DNA of 64,000 bases from Streptomyces sedi (GCF_006335015.1 NZ_VDGT01000008.1:1-64000), one strand, 5' to 3'; positions 45,497 through 57,516 are shown, counted from the first letter of the stretch. Notes: generated from the sequence alone by a model not told the origin. Numbers and translations: made by a program.

Positions 45497-45617
45497 GAGA
45501 GAGACTCCTGTCGATCGCGCTGCGCAAGGCGCTACCTGGTCGCGCTCCGAAGCGCGTAGCTGTGGGATCGTCGGCTAGCGTAGTCCTTCCGCGGCTGTTT
45601 AAGGAGACCAGGGTACG

Positions 45618-46364
45618 GTGAGGAATTTCCCCTTCCGCCGGGCCCGGCTCGGCACGGTCGCCGTCTTCGCCCTGGCGGGCCTCCTCTTCTGGGTGAGCTT
45701 CACCGTCTCGCGCGGCAACAACATCCGCACCGACGACTCCCTGCTCCAGATGTCCGACCTGATCAGGGAGCGGGAGCGCGGCAACGACGCCCTGGAGTCG
45801 ACGGCGGCCCGGCTCCGTTCCGAGGTGGAGGCGCTCACCGAGCGCGACGCCGGCGCCGACCCCGAGCAGTCGCTGCGGCTGGACGCGACGGAGACCGCCG
45901 CCGGGCTGAACGAGCTGACCGGCCCGGGGCTGACCGTGACCCTCACCGACGCCCCGGCCGACGCCGAGCCGCTGGTCCCCGGCGCCCCCGAGCCGACCCC
46001 CAACGACCTGGTCATCCACCAGCAGGACCTCCAGGCCGTGGTGAACGCCCTGTGGGCGGGCGGCGCCGACGGGGTGCGCGTCATGGACCAGCGGCTGATC
46101 TCCACCAGCGCGGTGCGCTGCGTCGGCAACACCCTGATCCTCCAGGGCCGGCTCTACTCCCCGCCGTACACCATCACCGCGGTCGGCTCCACCGACCGAC
46201 TGCGCTCCGCGCTCGACGACTCCCCCGCGCTGCGCAACTACCAGCAGTACGTGGACGCCTACGGCCTCGGCTGGGACGTCGCCGAACACGGCTCGGTCAC
46301 CCTGCCCGGCTACGAGGGCGGCGTGGCGCTGCGGCACGCCGAGCCGCTGGAGCCCGGGGATTGA
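45618..46364 (+). CDS. DUF881 family protein
   Basis: 248 aa, GTG start. One N-terminal transmembrane helix (about 10-30), a coiled-coil segment (about 45-80: LIRERERGNDALESTAARLRSEVEAL), then the extracytoplasmic DUF881 domain (about 95-240) with LNELTGPGLTVTLTDAP, NDLVIHQQDLQAVVNALW and the AVRCVGNTL region. This family is conserved beside crgA and trpG in actinobacteria (Rv0012-like) and in firmicutes as YlxW/YlxX, suggesting a cell-division or envelope role that is not defined. First gene of an operon running to the sortases. Confidence 0.93.
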   Translation: MRNFPFRRARLGTVAVFALAGLLFWVSFTVSRGNNIRTDDSLLQMSDLIRERERGNDALESTAARLRSEVEALTERDAGADPEQSLRLDATETAAGLNELTGPGLTVTLTDAPADAEPLVPGAPEPTPNDLVIHQQDLQAVVNALWAGGADGVRVMDQRLISTSAVRCVGNTLILQGRLYSPPYTITAVGSTDRLRSALDDSPALRNYQQYVDAYGLGWDVAEHGSVTLPGYEGGVALRHAEPLEPGD

Positions 46365-46442
46365 CAGCGAGCCCCGCGCGCCCGAGCGCCGTCGTCGTAC
46401 GCTTGGGGCACGCGGCGTCGCACGAGATGGGGACGGGAAGCC

Positions 46443-46622
46443 ATGTACGGGTGGATCTGGCGACATCTGCCGGGCAACACGCTGGTCAGGGCGGTGCTCG
46501 CGCTGGCTCTGGCGCTCGGCGTGGTCTACCTGCTCTTCCAGTACGTCTTCCCGTGGGCCGAGCCGCTGTTGCCCTTCAACGACGTGACCGTGGACGACGC
46601 CCAAGGGGGGACCGACAGGTGA
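46443..46622 (+). CDS. 59-aa single-pass membrane protein coupled to pabA/trpG
   Basis: Sequence MYGWIWRHLPGNTLVRAVLA, then a Leu/Val-rich helix (about 15-37), then FPWAEPLLPFNDVTVDD on the far side. Its TGA overlaps the GTG of the next gene (GTGA at 46619-46622), a coupling signal. GAAGCC before the ATG gives only a weak ribosome site. The same small gene is, from memory, usual at this position in Streptomyces. Function unknown; a link with the flanking DUF881 and sortase proteins in the membrane is plausible. Confidence 0.78.
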   Translation: MYGWIWRHLPGNTLVRAVLALALALGVVYLLFQYVFPWAEPLLPFNDVTVDDAQGGTDR

Positions 46623-47275
46623 GCGCCACCCGCATCCTGGTCGTGGACAACTACGACAGCTTCGTCTACAACCTCGTCCAGTACCTCTACCAACTCGGCG
46701 CCGAGTGCGAGGTGTCGCGCAACGACGCGGTCGATACCGGTCACGTCGCCGAGGGCGGCTTCGACGGGGTGCTGATCTCCCCCGGCCCCGGCACCCCCGA
46801 GCGGGCCGGCGTCAGCGTCCCGATGGTGCGGCACTGCGCGGAGAACGGGGTGCCGGTCTTCGGCGTCTGCCTCGGGATGCAGGCCATGGCCGCCGCCTAC
46901 GGCGGGGTCGTCGGCCGGGCGCCCGAGCTGCTGCACGGCAAGACCTCCGAGGTGGTCCACGACGGCTCGGGCGTCTTCGAGGGACTCCCCTCGCCGCTGA
47001 CGGTCACCCGCTACCACTCGCTGGCCGCCGAGGAGCCGCGGCTGCCCCCCGAGTTGCTGGTCACCGCCCGCGCCGGAGACGTGGTGATGGGCCTGCGCCA
47101 CCGCGAACTCGCGGTCGAGGGCGTGCAGTTCCACCCGGAGTCCGTGCTCACCGAGGGCGGCCACCGGATGCTCGCCAACTGGCTGGCGCGCTGCGGCGAC
47201 GCCGGCGCGGTGACGCGTTCCCACGGGCTCGCCCCGATCGTGGGCCGGACGGGCCAGCAGGAGCCCGCGGCGTGA
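46619..47275 (+). CDS. pabA: Glutamine amidotransferase, anthranilate/aminodeoxychorismate synthase component II
   Basis: 218 aa, GTG start overlapping the small membrane gene. Class I amidotransferase: ISPGPGTPE (about 53-61), nucleophile Cys 84 in GVCLGMQAM, and the catalytic His-Glu in VQFHPES. It supplies ammonia from glutamine to a chorismate-using partner; the origin-proximal gene is called trpG in mycobacteria and pabA in streptomycetes. No component I gene is in the window, so tryptophan versus folate duty cannot be settled. It overlaps the sortase start by 4 bp. Confidence 0.93.
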   Translation: MSATRILVVDNYDSFVYNLVQYLYQLGAECEVSRNDAVDTGHVAEGGFDGVLISPGPGTPERAGVSVPMVRHCAENGVPVFGVCLGMQAMAAAYGGVVGRAPELLHGKTSEVVHDGSGVFEGLPSPLTVTRYHSLAAEEPRLPPELLVTARAGDVVMGLRHRELAVEGVQFHPESVLTEGGHRMLANWLARCGDAGAVTRSHGLAPIVGRTGQQEPAA

Positions 47276-48765
47276 ACACGTCGCGCCCGGGGGCGGGCGC
47301 GGAGTGGGACCCCGAGCGGGATCCCTACGCGGACGACCCGTATCCGGCGGGAGGGCCGGGCGGCTACCCGGCGGACCCGTACCAGGCGGCCGTCGACGCG
47401 CTCAACGACCCGCTGGGCGACCCCCTGCCCGGCCAACGGCCACCGCTTCCCACGGCCGACGACCTCGCCGGGGACTACCCGGCGCACGGGCAGGGGCGGC
47501 ACGGGCAGACGGGCGGCCAGGGCGGCCAGGGCGGGCACGAGGCGTACGGGGGCTACCCGGGCGGCGAGGGCTACGCGCCGGGCCCGGGGGAGTACCACCA
47601 CGAGAACCACTCCCCGGGGCACGAGTCCCACCCCCCGGGCAACCGGGCACCCGAGGGATACGACTACGAACCGCCGTTCGACGCCTACGGCGAGCAGCGT
47701 TCGGCCGTGCGGGAGCCCGACCCCGAGACCGTGGGGCTCCAGGTGCCGCCGCGCGGCGCCGGGGAGCACGACCCGGAGACGGTCGGGCTGCGGCGCCCCG
47801 ACGACCTGCGCCCGCGCGCCGGGACGCCGGCCGAGGACGGCCCGGAGGCGCCGGAGGGCGGCGGCCGGGCGGCGCGCAGGCGCGCGGCGCAGCGCGCGGC
47901 GGAGCCCGAGCCGCCGGCCGCCGGCGGGCGAGCCGCCCGGCGCAGGGCCGCCAAGGGCGGCGGCGGGCGCCGGGGCGCGGCGGAGCCGGCGACCGCGACC
48001 GCCGAGGCGGAGCCGGAGGTGGGCGGGGGCCGCGCGGCGCGCCGCAAGGCGGCGAAGGCCGCGGCCAAGGCCGCCAAGCAGACCGGCACGGCGATCAGCA
48101 ACGTGATCGGCGAACTCTTCATCACCACCGGTGTGTTGCTGCTGCTCTTCGTTGTCTACCAGCTCTGGTGGACCAACTTCGAGGCCAGGGCCCACGCCAA
48201 CAAGCAGGCCTCCGAGCTGGAGGAGCGCTGGGACTCGGGGGGCGAGGGCGAGGAGAACCGCGACCCCGGTGTCTTCTCGGCGGGCGAGGGCTTCGCGATC
48301 CTCTACCTGCCGACGCTGGACGTGCGGGTCCCGGTGGCGGAGAGCGTCGACCCGGCGAGCGTGTTGGACAACGGCATGGTGGGGCACTACACGGAGGAGG
48401 ACGGCCTTCCCACGGCGATGCCCTGGGACGAGGAGGGCAACTTCGGGCTGGCCGGCCACCGCAACACCCACGGCGAGCCGTTCCGTTACATCAACAACCT
48501 GGAGCCCGGCGACCCGATCGTCATCGAGACCGAGAGCACCTACTACACGTACGAGATGCGCAGCCGGCTCGACTCGACCTCGCCGTCCAACGTCGAGGTC
48601 CTCGACCCGGTGCCCGACCAGGGCGGTTTCACCGACCCCGGCCGCTACGTCACGCTCACCACCTGCACCCCGGAGTTCACCTCCACCTACCGGCTGATTG
48701 TCTGGGGAGAGCTGGCCGAGGAGAGCCCCCGTTCCGAGGGCAAGCCGGACGCCCTCGTCAACTGA
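47272..48765 (+). CDS. srtE: Class E sortase with long basic low-complexity N-terminus
   Basis: 497 aa, GTG overlapping pabA. Residues about 1-275 are cytosolic and disordered: a Gly/Tyr/Asp/Pro-rich part (PGGYPADPYQAAV), two DPETVGL copies (about 148-175), then three copies of GGRAARR(R/K)AA at about 196, 217 and 251. One transmembrane helix (about 283-303, ELFITTGVLLLLFVVYQLW) precedes the sortase domain (about 345-490) with catalytic His in LAGHRNTHGEPF, Cys in TLTTCTPEFTSTYR, and Arg in the same strand. Class E sortases anchor LAXTG proteins such as chaplins. S. coelicolor has a tandem pair, as here; which copy is SrtE1 is not decided. Confidence 0.92.
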   Translation: MNTSRPGAGAEWDPERDPYADDPYPAGGPGGYPADPYQAAVDALNDPLGDPLPGQRPPLPTADDLAGDYPAHGQGRHGQTGGQGGQGGHEAYGGYPGGEGYAPGPGEYHHENHSPGHESHPPGNRAPEGYDYEPPFDAYGEQRSAVREPDPETVGLQVPPRGAGEHDPETVGLRRPDDLRPRAGTPAEDGPEAPEGGGRAARRRAAQRAAEPEPPAAGGRAARRRAAKGGGGRRGAAEPATATAEAEPEVGGGRAARRKAAKAAAKAAKQTGTAISNVIGELFITTGVLLLLFVVYQLWWTNFEARAHANKQASELEERWDSGGEGEENRDPGVFSAGEGFAILYLPTLDVRVPVAESVDPASVLDNGMVGHYTEEDGLPTAMPWDEEGNFGLAGHRNTHGEPFRYINNLEPGDPIVIETESTYYTYEMRSRLDSTSPSNVEVLDPVPDQGGFTDPGRYVTLTTCTPEFTSTYRLIVWGELAEESPRSEGKPDALVN

Positions 48766-48798
48766 CCGAAGACGCAACGACAGCGGAGGACACCGGCG

Positions 48799-49860
48799 GT
48801 GCCGGAGGACAAAGAGAACCCGACCCCCGAGGGGGAGGCCAGCGCCTCCGCCGGTGCGTCGGACGACAGGACCGACCAGACCGACCAGACCGACCAGACC
48901 GACCAGAGCAACGAGACCGACGAGCCGCGTGCGACCGGCGAAGGGGACGACTCCCCGGAGAAGGAGACGCCGGACAAGGACGAGGACGGCCGGAACGACG
49001 AGGCCGACGCCCCCGACCCCACGCCCACGTCCGACGCGGAGCCGGACCCCGAAGACCCCGACGCCCCCGACGATGTCGCCGCCGCCGACGATGTCGCCGC
49101 CGCCGACCCCGACGCCGAACCGACGCCGCCCCCCGCCGGCCCGAGCCGCACCAGGCGGCGCGTCGCCGCCGCCGTCGGCGTCTTCGGCGAACTCTTGATC
49201 ACCGCGGGCGTCGTCCTCGGTCTCTTCGTCGTCTACTCGCTGTGGTGGACCAACGTCATAGCCAACAAGGAAGCCTCCAGGGACAGCGACGCCGTGCGCG
49301 ACAGCTGGGCAGCGCAGCCGGAGGAGGACGCCGACGACACCACGCCGCCCAGGGAGTTCGAGCCGGAGGACGGCATCGGCTTCCTGCACGTCCCGACCAT
49401 GACCGGCAGCGAGATCCTGGTGAAGGAGGGCACCAACCCGAACACCCTCAACGGCGGCGTCGCCGGCTACTACACCGACCCCGTCGCGGCGGCCATGCCC
49501 TGGGACGAGGAGGGCAACTTCTCGATCGCCGCCCACCGGGACGGCCACGGCGCGAAGTTCCACGACATCCAGGACGTCGAGGAGGGCGACCCGATCGTCT
49601 TCGAGACGAAGAACACCTGGTACATCTACCGCACCTACGCCGTGCTGCCGGAGACCTCCAAGTACAACGTCGAGGTGCTGGACCCCATCCCCGAGGAGTC
49701 GGGCGCCACGGAGGCCAACCGCTACATCACGCTCACCACCTGCACCCCGGTCTTCACCTCCCGCCACCGCTACATCGTCTGGGGCGAGCTGGAGCGCACC
49801 GAGCACGTCAACGCGGACCGCACACCCCCCGAGGAACTGCTGGAGATCACGGGCGGCTGA
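48799..49860 (+). CDS. srtE: Class E sortase, second copy, acidic N-terminus
   Basis: 353 aa, GTG start. The N-terminal ~115 residues are acidic and disordered, including a DQT tripeptide run from a 9-bp tandem repeat (about 48881-48910) and DDVAAADDVAAADPDA. One transmembrane helix (about 130-152, GELLITAGVVLGLFVVYSLWW) precedes the sortase domain (about 190-340) with catalytic His in IAAHRDGHGAKF and Cys in LTTCTPVFTSRHRY. It shares the WDEEGNF and TTCTP blocks with the upstream copy, so the pair is a tandem duplication. It starts 33 bp after it. Confidence 0.92.
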   Translation: MPEDKENPTPEGEASASAGASDDRTDQTDQTDQTDQSNETDEPRATGEGDDSPEKETPDKDEDGRNDEADAPDPTPTSDAEPDPEDPDAPDDVAAADDVAAADPDAEPTPPPAGPSRTRRRVAAAVGVFGELLITAGVVLGLFVVYSLWWTNVIANKEASRDSDAVRDSWAAQPEEDADDTTPPREFEPEDGIGFLHVPTMTGSEILVKEGTNPNTLNGGVAGYYTDPVAAAMPWDEEGNFSIAAHRDGHGAKFHDIQDVEEGDPIVFETKNTWYIYRTYAVLPETSKYNVEVLDPIPEESGATEANRYITLTTCTPVFTSRHRYIVWGELERTEHVNADRTPPEELLEITGG

Positions 49861-49961
49861 CAGGTACGGAGGGGGCGACGGCGGCTCCTCCCCTCAGCCC
49901 TCGTCCCACCCCCGACGACACCGCCGCGTTGGCACGTCACCACGGGAAACCGGGACAGAAG

Positions 49962-49998
49962 AACCCCCCTGACCGCGTCTCCGCAGGTCAGAGGGGTT
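49962..49998. terminator. Bidirectional terminator between sortase gene and tRNA-Ala
   Basis: AACCCCCCTGACC (49962-49974) pairs with GGTCAGAGGGGTT (49986-49998) with one mismatch and an 11-nt loop, flanked by A/T-rich bases on both sides. It serves the sortase operon on one strand and tRNA-Ala on the other. Confidence 0.75.
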
Positions 49999-50006
49999 CA
50001 TTCGGG

Positions 50007-50079
50007 TGGAGCCTAGGAGAGTCGAACTCCTGACATCCGCCATGCAAAGACGGCGCTCTACCAACTGAGCTAAGGCCCC
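50007..50079 (-). tRNA. tRNA-Ala (anticodon TGC)
   Basis: 73 nt. Acceptor GGGGCCT pairs with AGGCTCC; D-arm GCTCAGTTGGTAGAGC; anticodon loop TTTGCAT in the stem CCGTC/GGCGG; T-arm GGAGTTCGACTCTCC. The 3' CCA is not encoded (CCC follows the discriminator A). It reads GCA and wobble GCN. Confidence 0.96.
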
Positions 50080-50225
50080 TGGTGTGCCTTCGGGAAGGCC
50101 GTAGCCAAGATTACCCAATCTTCTCCCGGGAGGCCGACCGGGTATCGCACCGGGGAAGACTCCCTCCGTAGGATGACGCGCAACTTCGCTCACGTGAAGC
50201 GATCAGGGGAGACAGGGGACACAGG

Positions 50226-50789
50226 ATGGACGCGGTCCAACAAGAGTCGACCGAGAAGGCCAGGGAGCAGCAGACCACCTGGTACGGCGAGCCCCTGGGA
50301 ACGCTCTTCCGGCGGCTCATCGCCGATCTGGGGCTCAACCAGGCGCGGCTCGCCGGTGTGCTCGGCCTCTCGGCGCCCATGCTCTCCCAGTTGATGAGCG
50401 GCCAACGCGCGAAGATCGGCAACCCGGCCGTGGTCCAGCGGGTGCGCGCCCTCCAGGACCTGGCCGCCGAGGTGCGGGCCGGCAGGGTGAGCGCCGCCGA
50501 GGCGACGGGCGCGATGGACGACATCCGCCGGACGGCGGGCGGCAACGTGCTCAGCCCCGCCTCGACGACGACCCGTTCCAGCGGGGCCTCCGCCGTTCCG
50601 GCCAACCCGAGCAAGCGCGTGGTGCGGGAGATCCAGGCGTTGCTGCGTTCGGTCTCCGACGCCGCCGAGATCCAGAGCGCGGCCCGGCTGCTGGGCGACA
50701 GCCACCCCGAACTCGCCGAGTTCCTGCGGGTGTACGGCGTCGCCAGGACGCGCGAGGCCATCGAGCACTACGAGAGCCACCAGGGCTGA
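50226..50789 (+). CDS. Helix-turn-helix DNA-binding protein
   Basis: 187 aa. The N-terminal HTH (about 25-75) has LIADLGLNQARLAGVLGLSAPMLSQLMSGQ, an XRE-like fold with clear helices 2 and 3. A middle linker (about 95-135) is Ser/Thr-rich, followed by a C-terminal helical region (about 136-187: VVREIQALLRSVSDAAEIQSAARLL). It is probably a conserved Streptomyces regulator located upstream of the kinase gene at 50848, 58 bp away and on the same strand, which suggests co-expression. Targets unknown. ATG 50226 begins 16 bp after the GGGGA purine run at 50206-50210. Confidence 0.85.
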   Translation: MDAVQQESTEKAREQQTTWYGEPLGTLFRRLIADLGLNQARLAGVLGLSAPMLSQLMSGQRAKIGNPAVVQRVRALQDLAAEVRAGRVSAAEATGAMDDIRRTAGGNVLSPASTTTRSSGASAVPANPSKRVVREIQALLRSVSDAAEIQSAARLLGDSHPELAEFLRVYGVARTREAIEHYESHQG

Positions 50790-50847
50790 ACGCCGCCCTC
50801 GACGGGCGGTCCCCACGACGACGGACGGAAGCGACGGACACGAGGGC

Positions 50848-52080
<1,233 letters not shown>

Positions 52081-52098
52081 ACTGAGCCGGCGGGCACC

Positions 52099-53409
52099 TC
52101 AGCCCCAGGGCGCCGGCCCGGCGGCTGCCAGGGCGCGGCGCCTGCCGACCAGGTACCAGGCGCCGAGGCAGAGCGCGAGCACCAGCCCGACGCCGACGGA
52201 GACATAGCCGCGCAGCCGCTTGTCGTCGCTGGCCCGCTCGGCCGCCACCTCCTCGTCCGTCTGCCCCTTGGCGGCCTGGGAGACCATCGCCTCGGTGACG
52301 CCGAAGCCGGCCTCCACCGGGTCGGAGGCGTAGGACGGCCCCGGCTGGGCGTCGCCGAGCACCGAGAGCCGCAGGGTCGCCCCCACCGGCTCGTCGGTGA
52401 TGTCGGCCACGTCGGGGCTCAGCGTGACCAGCAGGTAGTACCAGCCGGCGAACGCCATCTCGTCGACGCCGTCGGTGTCCTCGAAGCGGTTGCCGTAGTG
52501 CACGCCGGCGGTGAGCGCCTCGATGCTCAGCTGCTCGCCGTAGTAGTTCTCGGAGATCGGGTCGCCGATCCGGCCCGCGGCCGGGTTGTACAGCTCGGCG
52601 CGTACGTGGCCGTACGCCATGGAGTACTCGTCGACGTCGGCGGCGTTGCCCAGGTCCAGTGTCAGCGCGAGCTGTTGGCCCCAGTCGAGCGGAACGCGGT
52701 AGGCGCGTGTGGTGCCGGCTTCCAGGTCGTCGCGCCAGACGCCCTCGCCTATGGGCTGGGCGTCGTTGAAGCCGGTGCCGCCCGGGACCCGGACGGCCTC
52801 GCCCCCGGGCGGGGCCGGCTGCTCGGTCTCCCAGCTGTCGACGGGCGGCGCCGACTCGGGGAGCTGGCTGAGCCGCGGCTCCTGCGCGAAGCGCAGCTCG
52901 ATGGGCCACTCCGCGCGGTCCGTGCCGTCCACCCTGGTCACCGTGTACACATAGGTCCCCGCGCGCTGGCAGTCGGCACCCTGCGCCACGACTCGGCCGG
53001 CCCAGACGGTGATCGGCCGGGGCGGCGCGTTGGAACCGGTGCCGAACGACCGGTCGGCGTCGGAGCAGGTCTCGTTGTCGGTGGTCAGCAGCTCGACCTC
53101 GACGCCGTCGCTCGCGCTGATCTCGGAACCGAGCCGCGGGACGACGACCGTGGTCAGATAGGCGCTCGATCCCTCGTCGAGGTCGACCGCGTAGTGCAGC
53201 GTCTCGCCCCGCTCCAGCTGGTCGGTGTAGGTCCCGCCGGCCTCCAGCTTGGGCGCGTCCGCGCTGCTGGCCGCGCCCTCGACGGCCTCGGCGTCCGGCG
53301 CGAACGCGTAGGCCGTCGACGCCTGGGACTCGGCGGCTGCCTGGGCCGCGGGTGATCCCACGAGCAACAACGAGCAACCGACCGCCGCAACTCCGAGGCT
53401 GGCGCGCAT
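52099..53409 (-). CDS. Secreted, membrane-anchored protein of unknown function (PPC-like domains)
   Basis: 436 aa from ATG 53409, which has the ribosome site GGGAAGG; the frame extends 27 codons upstream but without conserved sequence. Signal peptide about 1-26 (AQAAA). Two related beta-sandwich segments, LEAGGTYTDQLERGETLHYAVDL (about 57-80) and VWRDDLEAGTTRAYRVPLDWGQ (about 225-246), resemble bacterial pre-peptidase C-terminal (PPC) domains. A transmembrane helix (about 400-420) and a short basic tail anchor it. Two Cys (about 118 and 153) may pair. It is convergent with the Ser/Thr kinase gene. Function unknown. Confidence 0.8.
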   Translation of the reverse strand: MRASLGVAAVGCSLLLVGSPAAQAAAESQASTAYAFAPDAEAVEGAASSADAPKLEAGGTYTDQLERGETLHYAVDLDEGSSAYLTTVVVPRLGSEISASDGVEVELLTTDNETCSDADRSFGTGSNAPPRPITVWAGRVVAQGADCQRAGTYVYTVTRVDGTDRAEWPIELRFAQEPRLSQLPESAPPVDSWETEQPAPPGGEAVRVPGGTGFNDAQPIGEGVWRDDLEAGTTRAYRVPLDWGQQLALTLDLGNAADVDEYSMAYGHVRAELYNPAAGRIGDPISENYYGEQLSIEALTAGVHYGNRFEDTDGVDEMAFAGWYYLLVTLSPDVADITDEPVGATLRLSVLGDAQPGPSYASDPVEAGFGVTEAMVSQAAKGQTDEEVAAERASDDKRLRGYVSVGVGLVLALCLGAWYLVGRRRALAAAGPAPWG

Positions 53410-53654
53410 CCTTCCCGTCCCCCGCTCTCCGGCACAAGCGCCGGGTCCCTCACCAACACCAACCAGCACCGTACGAGTTCGCGGTCGCACACAGAACAGC
53501 GTTCCGCGTCACGGTCTGGCCACAACACCGCGGGCCCGCCCGCGGCCCGCCCCCCAGGGGTGCCGAGACAGCGAACCGCCCCCGGGCCCACCGCCGTCAG
53601 GCGGCAGGGACACGGAGGCGGCAGGAGTCAAGTGTCAGTCCGTGGCGCGACGCC

Positions 53655-53792
53655 TCAGGCGCCGGTGGAGCCGGCCGGCACGGAGTCGGTCGCCTCCGTC
53701 CACAGATCCTGCTCGGCCTTGTCCGCTTGGATCTGGCGGTAGACCAGCAGCCCGCCGATGGCGGCCACCGCTACCAGGAGGAGCTTCTTCAC
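53655..53792 (-). CDS. DLW-39 family small membrane protein
   Basis: 45 aa: a GTG start, MKKLLLVAVAAIGGLLVYRQ as a signal-anchor helix, then IQADKAEQDLWTEATDSVPA with the DLW motif that names the family. The ribosome site is AAGGACGAGG. The position between tRNA-Ile/DUF3566 and the origin-proximal genes is, from memory, the standard one in Streptomyces. Function unknown. Recognised by motif and location. Confidence 0.83.
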   Translation of the reverse strand: MKKLLLVAVAAIGGLLVYRQIQADKAEQDLWTEATDSVPAGSTGA

Positions 53793-53880
53793 CGCGCTAC
53801 CTCGTCCTTCTTAACGTGATCGGACCATTGGCGCCCGATGATACCTTCGCGCTTCCCGGTGCCATCGGCCGCTACGTCAA

Positions 53881-53910
53881 ACGGCCCCGGTCACTGGGGA
53901 CCGGGGCCGT
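53881..53910 (-). terminator. Terminator downstream of tRNA-Ile
   Basis: A 12-bp perfect stem (53881-53892 with 53899-53910; arm ACGGCCCCGGTC) with a 6-nt loop lies just past the 3' end of the minus-strand tRNA. In that direction the stem is followed by TTTGACG, a short U-run. Confidence 0.8.
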
Positions 53911-53918
53911 CATGACGG

Positions 53919-53992
53919 TGGGGCTAACAGGACTTGAACCTGTGGCCTCATCCTTATCAGGGATGCGCTCTAACCATCTGAGCTATAGCCCC
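53919..53992 (-). tRNA. tRNA-Ile (anticodon GAT)
   Basis: 74 nt. Acceptor GGGGCTA pairs with TAGCCCC; D-arm GCTCAGATGGTTAGAGC; anticodon loop CTGATAA in the stem CATCC/GGATG; T-arm ACAGGTTCAAGTCCTGT. CCA is not encoded. It lies between DLW-39 and DUF3566 near gyrA, the conserved place for this gene in streptomycetes. Confidence 0.97.
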
Positions 53993-54075
53993 GCGTGCTC
54001 CGCAAGGCTAGCGCATGGCCGCCCCCGCGCCCAAATCGGAAAGCGGGCCCTCGAACTGGGCGCCACGCGCCCGTC

Positions 54076-54702
54076 TCACTCGTCCTCGGCGAGCGTCACC
54101 TCGACTCCGCCGACGAAGCCGGCGGAGAGGTTGTAGAGGAACGCGCCCAACGTGGCCAGCGCGGTGGCCAGCACCACGTCGATCACGGCGATCACGGACG
54201 TGAAGATCAGCACGCGCGGCAACGAGAGGAAGGACTCCAGATCGAAGCCGCTCTCGTCGTCGGTCTCGGTGGCCTGGGTGATCGTTTCACCAATGGTGGA
54301 GAAGACCCCCATGCCGTCCATCACCATCCACAGCACGGAGACGGCGATCACGGTGCAGATGCCCAGGGCGATCGAGAGCAGGAAGCTGACCTTCATCACC
54401 GACCACGGGTCGGCCTTGGCCACGCGCAGGCGCGCCTTGCGGACCCGGGGGACGGTGCGCGCGCCCGTGCGCGGGCGGCGCACGCCGCCGCCCTGGGTGC
54501 TCGGCCCCTGGGCGCCGGGCCCGGGCCCCGAGTCGGGGCGGGAACGCTGCTGCGGGGACTGCTGCCCCACCGTCGGCGCGTTGCCCGGGGGCGCCGGGTA
54601 CGCCTGGGGCGGGTGATAGTGCTGCTCTGCCGGGGTGCCGTATCCCTGGCCCTGCTGACCGCCCCGCGAGTGCGAGGAGTCCGCGGGTCTGGCACTGGTC
54701 AT
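54076..54702 (-). CDS. DUF3566 membrane protein downstream of gyrA
   Basis: 208 aa. The N-terminal ~85 residues are Gln/Gly/Pro-rich and disordered. The DUF3566 domain (about 85-205) begins RRPRTGARTVPRVRKARLRVAKADPWSVMKVSFLLS and has two transmembrane helices (about 115-140 and 172-197), with a short acidic loop between and AGFVGGVEVTLAEDE at the end. This family sits directly after gyrA in most actinobacteria (Rv0007-like) and may act in envelope or division; not defined. It lies 158 bp downstream of gyrA on the same strand. Confidence 0.93.
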   Translation of the reverse strand: MTSARPADSSHSRGGQQGQGYGTPAEQHYHPPQAYPAPPGNAPTVGQQSPQQRSRPDSGPGPGAQGPSTQGGGVRRPRTGARTVPRVRKARLRVAKADPWSVMKVSFLLSIALGICTVIAVSVLWMVMDGMGVFSTIGETITQATETDDESGFDLESFLSLPRVLIFTSVIAVIDVVLATALATLGAFLYNLSAGFVGGVEVTLAEDE

Positions 54703-54746
54703 CGTCGTTCCCCCATGGGAAGGGTCGCTAGCGGATTCCTGGGCTC

Positions 54747-54763
54747 CGGGGGCACCGCCCCCG
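54747..54763 (-). terminator. Short GC hairpin between gyrA and the DUF3566 gene
   Basis: CGGGGGC (54747-54753) pairs with GCCCCCG (54757-54763) around ACC. No T-run follows. It may attenuate or stabilise the gyrA transcript; confidence is low. Confidence 0.4.
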
Positions 54764-54860
54764 TGACCCGAGCCGTGGCCGCCCCCGGCGGGATGTCGGG
54801 GGGACGCGGCGTTCGATCACTCCGGCCGCCCCCGGGGGCTTCCACGGCTCCACTCACGTA

Positions 54861-57464
<2,604 letters not shown>

Positions 57465-57516
57465 TGCTGTGGGTCCGATTCCTTTCAAGCGGCGGTGATG
57501 GGCCGGATGGCCGGCG

